57,931 nt of DNA, taken from assembly GCA_046290435.1 (NCBI GenBank), contig JBKAGO010000005.1:1-57931 (forward strand), written 5' to 3'. The position numbers and the translations under genes were made by a program. Position 1 is the first letter of the stretch. Every line of letters begins with the position of its first letter. The stretch is from CAVQUE01 sp046290435. Its GTDB lineage: Bacteria > Actinomycetota > Acidimicrobiia > Acidimicrobiales > UBA8592. Positions 15,762 to 24,535 of the stretch are shown piece by piece. The notes beneath the pieces were generated by a model, which was not told where the DNA came from, made no database searches, and saw only the letters and a list, made by a program, of their open reading frames with translations.

Positions 15762-18286
15762 AGGCGCTGATCCGTACGTTGCGCGACGCCGCCACCGGCG
15801 CGTCGGCGCGCCGCTCCCAGTTCGCCCTGACCATCGTCGCCGTTGCCCTGTCGGTGGCATTCCTCACCGCCACGCTGGTCCTGGCCGACTCACTCACCGG
15901 AACCGCTGCCGCCGACATCGCCGAGGCGCACGACGGGATCGACTACGTCGTCACCGGCGAGACGGTGGCCGCCGGCGAGGGTGGCCCCGGCGAAGCCCCC
16001 GAGACGATCGAGGCCGAACTCGACCTCGGATTGCCCAGCCGGTTGGCGCAACATCCGGACATCGCAGCAGCGATCGGTGTCGACGAGGGGTTCGCGAAGC
16101 TGGTCCGCGACGGGGTCGCGATCGGTGACGACACGGCCATCGACGTGGGCCGGCCATGGGTGGACGATCCATTGCTCAACACCTTCGAGCTCGCGCAGGG
16201 CTCGCCACCACGCACGATGTCGGAGATCGTGATCGACGTCGCTGTCGCCGAGGACGGCGGCTTGGCTTTGGGCGACACCGTCCAGGTCGTCACGGCCACC
16301 GGGGTCCACGATCTGTCCATCACGGGACTGGCGCGTTTCGGTGGAGCCGCGCGTGCCCCCCTGCAGCGAACGGTGCTCTTCTCCGCCGACGGAGCCGCCG
16401 AGCTCATGGAGATCGACGGCTACAGCGAGGTCCTCATCCGGTCCTCAGCCGGCATCGAGGCGGTACGTGCAGCGGTCCGCGACATCGATGCGACTGCGGT
16501 CGTCGTCGATCGGGACGAGGCTGTCGCCTCGAAACAGAACGAGATCACGTCACCGTTCGCGTTCCTGTCGACCTTCCTCCTGGTGTTCGCCGTCCTCGCT
16601 GTGATGGTCGGCGCGACGATCATCTACAACACGTTCGCCATCGCGATGGCCCAGCGCCGCCGTGAAGTGGCCCTCCGCCGGGCCATCGGCGCCACCCGTC
16701 GCTCGATACTGCTCTTGGTGCTCGTCGAGACGGCACTGGTCGCCATCGCCGCCACCGCTGCGGGCATCGGGGCCGGGCTGGCCGGCGTGCGCATCGTGCG
16801 TTCGGTCGTGACGGCCCTGGGCGTGCCCTTCATCGATGGCCCCACGGTCGTGACGGCACCGACGCTGCTGATCGCCGCCGGGGTGGGGATCGTCGTGACG
16901 ATCGCTTCGGCATGGCAACCGGCAGCCCGGGCCTCGCGCGCTGCGCCGGTCGAGGCGTTGCGCGAGGCGGCCTCCGAGCCCGTCGACGGTTCGACCCGTG
17001 GGCTCGTCGGTCTCATGGTGCTCGCTGCCGGAGCGACGGGGCTCGTCGCCGCGGCGACCGTGGACAGCGCACCGGCGTTGGCCGTGGGAGCGCTCGTCGT
17101 TCCCGGCCTCGTGCTCGCCGGGCCGTCCCTCGTCATGGGAACGTCTCGGATCGCCCGCAGCCCGCTCCGAACCGGTCTGGGTCCGGCCGGCACGATCGCC
17201 GTGGACAACCTGCGCCGCAACCCGAAGCGGTCGTCGTCGACCTCGCTGGGGCTCGTGCTCGGCGTCGCCCTGGTCGGCTTCTTCGCCGTGATCGCGCACT
17301 CCCTGTCGGCGAGCCTCACGACGACGCTCGACGAGCGACTGTCCGTCGACCACGTCGTGGCCTCGGTGGCACCCGGGTACTCGACCGTCGACCCAGGACT
17401 TGCCGACCGCCTGCGGGCCATCGAAGGGATCGGAGCGGTCGGTGCGATCAGCATCGTCGATGCCGGCGCAGACGGCGCCGAAGCCGTGGTCGGCGGTCTC
17501 GACGGACCGGTCGCGACGATGTTCGACTTCGAGACGACCGAGGGTTCCCTCGACGGTCTGGCCGACGGCGGCGTCGCGGTCTGGACCGGCGGCGAGGTCG
17601 GCCCGCCGGCGATCGGTGACACCGTGACCATCGCATTGCCCTCGGGCGAGGTCACGGCGCCGGTCGTCGCGCTGTTCGCCGAGAGCTTGTCCGGCTTCGA
17701 CCCGCCGACCCACCTCGTCGCCTCGTCCGTGCTCACTGCGGTCGAGACGGGCGTGCTGGACAACGCCGTCTTCGTGACCGTCGACGACGAAGCGGCAGCG
17801 GGCGAGCTCCGTGACGCAGTCGCCGCGACGCCGGGCGCGTTGTTGCAGTCGGAGTCGGAGTACGTGGCGAGTGCGAGCACCGGCGTCGACTCGATCCGCA
17901 ACCTCGTGTTCGCGATGCTCGCCCTGACGGTGGTGATCGCCGTGGTCGGCGTCGCCAACACGACGGTCCTCGCCATCTCCGAGCGGGTCCGTGAGATCGG
18001 GATGCTGCGGGCCATCGGTGCCACGCAACGAGACGTACGGCGGATCGTGCGATGGGAGGCGGCGCTCCTGGCCGTCATGGGAACCGCGATCGGTCTGGCC
18101 GTGTCGATCCTGGCTGCCTGGGCGCTGATCGGTGCGGTCGGCGGCTCGGACCTGACCGCGGCAGCGATTCCGTGGCGTCAACTGGCGGTCGTCTCCGGCG
18201 GCGCGGTGCTCGCTGCGGTAGCTTCTGCCTCTGCCCCGGCATGGCGCATCTCCCGTCGCCCCGTGCTCGACGCATTGAACGGATGA
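15758..18286 (+). CDS. FtsX/MacB-type ABC permease
   Basis: An 842-residue permease with two FtsX-type membrane modules. The first helix lies near residues 20-45 (ALTIVAVALSVAFLTATLVL) and is followed by a large extracytoplasmic domain to ~260. A three-helix FtsX block covers ~265-400 (FLSTFLLVFAVLAVMVG and QRRREVALRRAIGATRRSI). Middle helices and a second extracytoplasmic domain follow, then a final FtsX block (ERVREIGMLRAIGATQRDVR). Two copies of the RRAIGAT-type coupling helix are visible. Together with the ATPase it may export or resist the product of the YcaO locus. This is inferred from adjacency. Confidence 0.9.
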   Translation: MKALIRTLRDAATGASARRSQFALTIVAVALSVAFLTATLVLADSLTGTAAADIAEAHDGIDYVVTGETVAAGEGGPGEAPETIEAELDLGLPSRLAQHPDIAAAIGVDEGFAKLVRDGVAIGDDTAIDVGRPWVDDPLLNTFELAQGSPPRTMSEIVIDVAVAEDGGLALGDTVQVVTATGVHDLSITGLARFGGAARAPLQRTVLFSADGAAELMEIDGYSEVLIRSSAGIEAVRAAVRDIDATAVVVDRDEAVASKQNEITSPFAFLSTFLLVFAVLAVMVGATIIYNTFAIAMAQRRREVALRRAIGATRRSILLLVLVETALVAIAATAAGIGAGLAGVRIVRSVVTALGVPFIDGPTVVTAPTLLIAAGVGIVVTIASAWQPAARASRAAPVEALREAASEPVDGSTRGLVGLMVLAAGATGLVAAATVDSAPALAVGALVVPGLVLAGPSLVMGTSRIARSPLRTGLGPAGTIAVDNLRRNPKRSSSTSLGLVLGVALVGFFAVIAHSLSASLTTTLDERLSVDHVVASVAPGYSTVDPGLADRLRAIEGIGAVGAISIVDAGADGAEAVVGGLDGPVATMFDFETTEGSLDGLADGGVAVWTGGEVGPPAIGDTVTIALPSGEVTAPVVALFAESLSGFDPPTHLVASSVLTAVETGVLDNAVFVTVDDEAAAGELRDAVAATPGALLQSESEYVASASTGVDSIRNLVFAMLALTVVIAVVGVANTTVLAISERVREIGMLRAIGATQRDVRRIVRWEAALLAVMGTAIGLAVSILAAWALIGAVGGSDLTAAAIPWRQLAVVSGGAVLAAVASASAPAWRISRRPVLDALNG

Positions 18287-19440
18287 CACCGACGACGACA
18301 TCTGTGCTCCAGCTCGATCCCCGCCGGGTGGACATCGCAGCGGTGACGATCAGCGCTGCGTTCGGCCTCGCCGTGCTGATCGTCGACGTCGAGTCACGAG
18401 GCACCGACGCCGACGGCATCGACTACCTGCTCCTGGCCGCGGGATGCCTGCTACTGCTCGGGCGGCGTCGCCGGCCCCTGGTCGTGGCCGGCACGATCGT
18501 CGCGTTGCGCTATGTACTCATCGCAACGGTGGGCGCCGAGATCGCGCTGGTCCCGGCTTCGTCGTTCGCCCTGTACGAGATCGCCCGGCGCAGCGATCGG
18601 CGATTCGTGTATGTGGTGGCGCTCGTCGGTGCGATGGGCTCGACGGCGACCATCGCCCTGGCGGGCAACGACGATCCTGTCGTCGCCGAGTTCATCGCCG
18701 AGGCGGCCACCTTCCTGCTCCCGGTCGCGTGGGGCGACGCAACCCGCAGTCGGGACGAACGGGTCGCCGCGTTGATCGAGGCCGAAGCCGACCGACGTGT
18801 CGATGCCGAACGCATTCGCATCGCCCGCGACCTGCACGACATCGTCGCCCACGCCATGACCGACATCTCCGTCCAGTCGGGGGTGGCCGCGCACCTGCTC
18901 GCCGACGACAACACGCAGGCCCGCGCCGCCCTCGAGCGCATCAACCGCTCGGGACGCCGTGCTCTCGACGATCTGCGATCGATGGTCGGCGTGCTCAGGT
19001 CGACGGACGCCGCACCGCTGCGACCCGCTCCGATCGACCCGGACGACCTCTCCGGCGTCATCGAGCGCGCACTCGACGACGGCATCGCGCTCGCGGTCGA
19101 GACGTCGGGCGCCTTCCCCGAGCAGGCGGGCGACGCCTGCGTCGTGGCCACGCACCGCATCATCGAGGAGGCCCTCGTCAACGTCGCACGCCATGCGGGC
19201 CCCACCGGCGCAACCCTCTCGCTCGCACACGGCGAGCGATGCCTGACGGTCGTCGTCCGCAACGACGCCCCGGTCCGCCGCCCCGGGCCCGCCCCGTCCA
19301 CGCCGTCGAGTGGTGTCGGCATCATCGGCATGCGCGAGCGTGCGGAGTCGATCGGCGGATCGCTCACGTCAGAGCCGACGCCGTCGGGCGGGTTCGTCGT
19401 GACCGCCGTGCTGCCCTATCGGATCGAGGGTGCCTCGTGA
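18283..19440 (+). CDS. Sensor histidine kinase, NarL-type
   Basis: A 385-residue membrane kinase translated in a 4-nt overlap with the ABC permease. Residues ~15-150 contain several hydrophobic segments without a discrete sensor domain. The phosphoacceptor helix is ERIRIARDLHDIVAHAMTDI, with His in LHDIVAH. The N-box is EEALVNVARHAG and the G-box SSGVGIIGMRERA. Because it shares an operon with an ABC exporter and lacks an external sensor domain, it may sense transporter state or membrane stress, as intramembrane-sensing kinases linked to peptide transporters do. Confidence 0.9.
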   Translation: MTPTTTSVLQLDPRRVDIAAVTISAAFGLAVLIVDVESRGTDADGIDYLLLAAGCLLLLGRRRRPLVVAGTIVALRYVLIATVGAEIALVPASSFALYEIARRSDRRFVYVVALVGAMGSTATIALAGNDDPVVAEFIAEAATFLLPVAWGDATRSRDERVAALIEAEADRRVDAERIRIARDLHDIVAHAMTDISVQSGVAAHLLADDNTQARAALERINRSGRRALDDLRSMVGVLRSTDAAPLRPAPIDPDDLSGVIERALDDGIALAVETSGAFPEQAGDACVVATHRIIEEALVNVARHAGPTGATLSLAHGERCLTVVVRNDAPVRRPGPAPSTPSSGVGIIGMRERAESIGGSLTSEPTPSGGFVVTAVLPYRIEGAS

Positions 19441-20120
19441 ACGCAGACTCCGAGCCCATCAGGGTGCTGGTGGTCGACGATCACGAGATGATCCGGTTGG
19501 CCTTCGCCGAGCTCGTCGCCAACGAGCCCGACATGGACGTCGTGGCCACCGCGTCGACAGGCCACGAGGCGTACGAACTCGCGCTGCGGTACCGGCCCGA
19601 CGTGGTCGTCATGGACGTCCGCATGCCGGGCACGGACGGTATCGCTGCGACCCGGCGGATCACCGACCACCCCGACCTCGACCGGGTCGCCGTGTTGATC
19701 CTCACGACGTTCGACCTCGACGAGTACGTCTACGAAGCCCTCCGTGCCGGCGCCGCCGGGTTCCTGCTGAAGGACGCGTCGCCGACCATGTTGCTCGACG
19801 GCATCCGGGTCCTCGCCGCCGGCGAAGCGCTGATCGCGCCGGCCGTCACCCGTCGTCTCATCGCCGAGTTCGCCAGGCGTCCCGAGCCCGAGACCGACGA
19901 GCGGCTCGAGCGCCTCACCGAGCGCGAGCTCGAGGTCCTGGTCGAGGTGGGCCAGGGCCACACCAACGACGAGATCGCCGCACGGCTGCTGATGAGCCCG
20001 CTCACCGCCAAGACCCATGTCAGTCGCCTCCGCTCCAAGCTCCACGCCCGCGATCGCGCCCAACTCGTCGTCATCGCGTATCGCAGCGGCCTCGTCGACA
20101 TGGACGGCCCGACCGGCTGA
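19437..20120 (+). CDS. Response regulator, NarL/LuxR family
   Basis: A 227-residue partner of the preceding kinase, starting at GTG 19437, which overlaps the kinase stop by 4 nt. The receiver has DD14-15, phosphoacceptor Asp60 (VVMDVRMPGTDG), LILTTFD and FLLKDASP. The LuxR HTH lies at ~155-215 (LTERELEVLVEVGQGHTNDE, TAKTHVSRLRSKL). It is a paralogue of the regulator at 6182. The likely target is its own ABC operon and possibly the YcaO unit. Confidence 0.92.
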   Translation: MNADSEPIRVLVVDDHEMIRLAFAELVANEPDMDVVATASTGHEAYELALRYRPDVVVMDVRMPGTDGIAATRRITDHPDLDRVAVLILTTFDLDEYVYEALRAGAAGFLLKDASPTMLLDGIRVLAAGEALIAPAVTRRLIAEFARRPEPETDERLERLTERELEVLVEVGQGHTNDEIAARLLMSPLTAKTHVSRLRSKLHARDRAQLVVIAYRSGLVDMDGPTG

Positions 20121-20197
20121 CGAGTGGTGGCCCATCCGGCAAAGATCCGCTTGACCGGGATCGGATCCGGGGTCCGCCCGGCTCGCCGCTGTGTGTG

Positions 20198-21271
<1,074 letters not shown>

Positions 21272-21506
21272 CTCTCCCTTATCGGCCGCCGGTCCGTCGA
21301 TCCGCAGGGTTCCACTCGCGAACCTGCGGTAGAGGGACGGGCACCATTCGATGCGGGTTCGGTCGCTCAGTGACAGTGTGCAGCGCGTCCTTGCGGAGCC
21401 CGAGGGTTCCCCGTCGGTGCAGCCGTGCCAGATTCGTCGCGAGCCGCTTGACTCTCCCGTCGGGGGAGACCGGATCATCGGTCGGTGAAAGGAAGGAGGA
21501 ACCACA

Positions 21507-22334
21507 GTGGACGAGCTGGTTCCCATCGGCCGCTTCTCGCGGATCAGTCGATTGTCGATCAAGGCGCTCCGTCTCTACGACGAGCTCGGGCTCCTCGCCC
21601 CCGCGTGGGTCGACCCGGCCACCGGCTACCGGTACTACCGGCCGGGCCAGGCCAACCGCGCCGAGGCGATCCGGGTGTTGCGCCTCGTCGACATGCCCCT
21701 CGACGAGATACGTGAGCTGCTGGCCGACGACGACCCCGACACCGCAGCGAAACGCCTGAGCGCGCATCGCGAGCGGCTCGAGGAACGTCTGGCCGACCAG
21801 CAACGGATGCTGCGGTTCCTCCAACGGCTCATCGACAGAGGAGGACAGGTCATGCCCTATGCAGTGGACATCAAGCAGGTGCCGGCACAGCCGGTGGCGA
21901 GTTGGGCGACGCGCACGTCGATCGCCGGGATCGGGGAGGTGATCGGGCGGGGTTGCGCCACCCTCTTCGAGGCGATCGTCGCCGCCGGGTCCGAGCCGGC
22001 GGGCCCGCCCTTCGTCGTGTACCACGACGTGATCGATGATCAGAACGATGGAGGCGTCGAGGTCTGCTTCCCCGTGCTGCCAGGTGTCGTCGGCCCCGCG
22101 GGTCCGGCCGGCGGTGTCGTGTGGAAGGAGCTGGCGGGCGGGCCGGTCGCGTACACCGTGCACCGGGGCCCCTACGACGAGATCGCCCCGGCATACCACA
22201 CGGTGGCCGGCTGGGCGCACGACCACGGCCACGGCTTCGCCGGTCCGCCCCGGGAGATCTACGTGAACGACCCCCAACTGGTCGCCCCCGAGGACTTGCT
22301 CACCGAGGTGCAGTTCCCCATCGAAGCCGCCTGA
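21507..22334 (+). CDS. MerR-family regulator with GyrI-like effector domain (BmrR-like)
   Basis: A 275-residue ligand-responsive regulator. GTG 21507 is preceded by AAGGAGGA at about 6 nt. Residues 5-75 form the MerR winged helix (IGRFSRISRLSIKALRLYDE, GYRYYRPGQANRAEAIRVLR), a coiled dimerisation helix follows to ~115, and residues 120-275 form a GyrI/AraC effector-type domain (GVVWKELAGGPVAYTVHRGP). Such proteins sense amphipathic drugs and usually control an efflux pump. The frameshifted MFS gene just downstream is convergent, overlapping its 3' end by ~35 nt, so a link is possible but not shown. Confidence 0.88.
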   Translation: MDELVPIGRFSRISRLSIKALRLYDELGLLAPAWVDPATGYRYYRPGQANRAEAIRVLRLVDMPLDEIRELLADDDPDTAAKRLSAHRERLEERLADQQRMLRFLQRLIDRGGQVMPYAVDIKQVPAQPVASWATRTSIAGIGEVIGRGCATLFEAIVAAGSEPAGPPFVVYHDVIDDQNDGGVEVCFPVLPGVVGPAGPAGGVVWKELAGGPVAYTVHRGPYDEIAPAYHTVAGWAHDHGHGFAGPPREIYVNDPQLVAPEDLLTEVQFPIEAA

Positions 22335-23717
22335 CTGGCCAGAACCTTCGTCGTGATCGTCGGCCGGGACAGAGGCCGGCGTTCCCGCGGGAACGCAGCG
22401 TCGTTGCTCGTGGGCTGATCGGACCTCCCGCCGGCATCGGCCCGGGCCGGGGGTGGGTCTCGTGCATCCGGACGATGACCACGACGCCCGATGCCGCGGT
22501 GAGGGCGGCGACTGCGTAGATGGCGGTTTCGATGGAGGCGAGGTCGGGGATGCCGGCAGGAGGGCGCCGACGGCGAAGCCGCCGTCGCGCCAGAGGCGGT
22601 AGATGCCGACCGAGCGGGCCCGCCAGGTGGGGTGGGCGACGTCGCCGATGGCGGCGAGCAGGGTCGGGTAGACCATGGCGGTGCCGATGCCCAGGGTGAG
22701 GGCGCCGGCGGCCCACAGCCAGAAGCCGGTCACGGTGGCCATCCACGCGAGGGCGACGGCCTGGGTGAGCATGCCGCCGGCGATGAGGGGTTTGCGGCCG
22801 ATGCGGTCGGAGAGGCCGCCGGTGTAGAGCTGGCCGAGGCCCCAGGCGGCCGGATACAGGGCGGCGAGGATGCCGATGCGGCCGACCGAGACGCCGGCGG
22901 CGGCGAAGAAGATGGGGAACAAGCCCCAGGCGAGGCCGTCGTTGAGGTTGTTGACGAGTCCTGCCTGTGAGCACGACGACAGGGCCTTGTCGCGGAAGGA
23001 TGTGAGGCGGAAGATCTCGCCTGTGGTGAGGGCGTCGTGGTGGGTGGCGCTGGTCGTGGCGTGGTTGGCGGCTTCGTGGTGGGCGTGGCCGCGGGTTTCT
23101 TTCACGGCGAGGGTGGAGAGGCCGAGGCCGAGGGCGGCGAAGGCGATGCCGAGGTAGAAGGGGGCGGGGCGGAGGCCCCATTCGGCGGCGATCCAGCCGG
23201 TGGCGAGCGCCGTGATGGCGACGGCGCCGTAGCCGGCGGCTTCGTTGAGTCCCATTGCGTAGCCGCGTCGGGCGGGGCCGACGAGGTCGATCTTCATGAT
23301 GACGGTGGTGGACCAGGTGAGTCCTTGGTTGACGCCGAGCAGGACGTTGGCGAACACGACCCAGCTCCAGCTCGGTGCCCAGATGAGTAGGAGGGGGACG
23401 GGGATGCCGATGATCCAGCCGGCGACCAGGACGGGTTTGCGGCCGTAGCGGTCCGACAGGGTGCCGGCGAAGAAGTTGGTGATCGCCTTCACGATGCCGA
23501 ACGCGGCGATGAAGGTCAGCGTGGCGGTGAAGGCGGTGAGCCCGAACTCGTCGGTGGCCAGCAGCGGCAGGACGGTGCGCTCCTGGCCGATCATGCCGCC
23601 GACGAGCGCGTTGACGCCGACGAGGAGCATGAACTGGGGCAGGTTCTCGCGCAGACCGAGGCGGAGCGCGGGCGGGGTCGTGGTGTGCGTCGCCCGGCCG
23701 TCGCGCTCGGGACTCAT
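22300..23717 (-). pseudogene. MFS transporter with a -1 frameshift
   Basis: A 12-helix major facilitator with motif-A loops SDRYGRKPVLVAG and SDRIGRKPLIAGG, starting ATG 23717. The frame is intact through DGGFAVGALL, then at about 22553-22560 it switches to non-homologous Pro/Ser-rich sequence. The expected continuation (AGIPDLASIETAIYAV, then VVVIVRMHETHP) is in the next frame, ending at 22300. One G appears missing in a run of G/C (CTCCTGCCGG where CTCCTGGCCGG restores the frame). Either a real recent pseudogene lacking its last helix, or an assembly/sequencing indel. It is divergent from an ArsR-rhodanese gene, suggesting an efflux or uptake system under that regulator. Confidence 0.75.
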
Positions 23718-23737
23718 GCGGCCCACACCTGAAGACT

Positions 23738-23757
23738 ATTCAAAGATATACTTGAGT
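23738..23757. promoter_or_regulatory. ArsR-type operator in the divergent MFS/ArsR promoter
   Basis: ATTCAA (23738-23743) and TTGAGT (23752-23757) form an imperfect palindrome in an AT-rich island within GC-rich DNA. AT-rich ATTCAA/TTGAAT half sites are typical of ArsR-family operators. It lies 20-40 nt upstream of the MFS start. Confidence 0.5.
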
Positions 23758-23788
23758 ACATGGTCCCCAATGTACGGCCGCGACGCCC

Positions 23789-23794
23789 TAGATT
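23789..23794 (+). promoter_or_regulatory. -10 box of the arsR-rhodanese gene
   Basis: TAGATT, followed about 17 nt later by an AGGAGG ribosome site (23811-23816) and GTG 23822. The transcript would carry a short leader, unlike the leaderless genes elsewhere in the window. Confidence 0.45.
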
Positions 23795-23821
23795 GTCAAG
23801 TGAATCCTCGAGGAGGCAGGA

Positions 23822-24493
23822 GTGGGTGATCGCAAGGCGAAGGACGCGCTGTTCGATGCGTTCGGCGACGTGGCCAAGGCACTTGCCAACGGCCGGCGTG
23901 CCGAGCTGATCGACGTGCTCGCCCAGGGCGAGCGCCACGTCGAGGAACTGGCGGGCGAGATCGGACAGAGCGTCGCCAACACCTCGTTCCATCTACGCGT
24001 CCTTGCCACGACCGGCCTGGTGACGACCCGGCGAGACGGCACCCGGATCTACTACCGGCTCGCGTCCGAGCGGGTCGGCGACCTGTGGTCGGCGCTGCGA
24101 GATGTCGCTGCGGCCCACCACGAGCAACTCGACGATCTCGCCGCCGCGTATCTCGGGGACCGCAACCGGCTCGAACAGATCGACCGTGGCCAGCTGGCCG
24201 AACGCATCGCCACCGGCGAGGTCGTCGTCGTCGACGTGCGGCCCCGGGCCGAGTACGCCGCAGGCCACATCGCCGGTGCCCGGTCGATCCCGATCACCGA
24301 GCTCGCCGACAACCTCGACGCACTACCGGACGGCATCGAGGTCGTGGCCTACTGCCGGGGCCCTTACTGCGTGTACGCCGACGACGCCGTTCGCCTCCTG
24401 CGCCGCCGGGGTCGCCGGGCGCGGCGACTCGAGGACGGGTTCCCCGAGTGGCAAGGCGCCGCCCTCCCCGTCGAGGCGGCATCCGTCGCCTGA
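23822..24493 (+). CDS. ArsR-family regulator fused to a rhodanese domain
   Basis: A 223-residue two-domain protein. Residues ~8-95 form an ArsR winged helix (LANGRRAELIDVLAQGERHV, SFHLRVLATTGLVTTRRDGT). Residues ~120-218 form a rhodanese domain with the active-site loop YCRGPYC, containing the catalytic Cys. Such fusions are thought to sense reactive sulfur or metalloid species, the rhodanese Cys being the redox sensor. It is divergent from the frameshifted MFS gene across a shared AT-rich promoter region. Confidence 0.9.
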   Translation: MGDRKAKDALFDAFGDVAKALANGRRAELIDVLAQGERHVEELAGEIGQSVANTSFHLRVLATTGLVTTRRDGTRIYYRLASERVGDLWSALRDVAAAHHEQLDDLAAAYLGDRNRLEQIDRGQLAERIATGEVVVVDVRPRAEYAAGHIAGARSIPITELADNLDALPDGIEVVAYCRGPYCVYADDAVRLLRRRGRRARRLEDGFPEWQGAALPVEAASVA

Positions 24494-24507
24494 ATCGGCC
24501 GAGCGGG

Positions 24508-24535
24508 GCCGGCTGGTGAGGCGCGCTCAGCCGGC
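24508..24535. terminator. Bidirectional hairpin between convergent genes
   Basis: GCCGGCTG (24508-24515) pairs with CAGCCGGC (24528-24535) over a 12-nt loop. It lies just after the arsR-rhodanese stop and overlaps the stop codon of the opposing cyclase gene. No U-tract. Confidence 0.45.
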
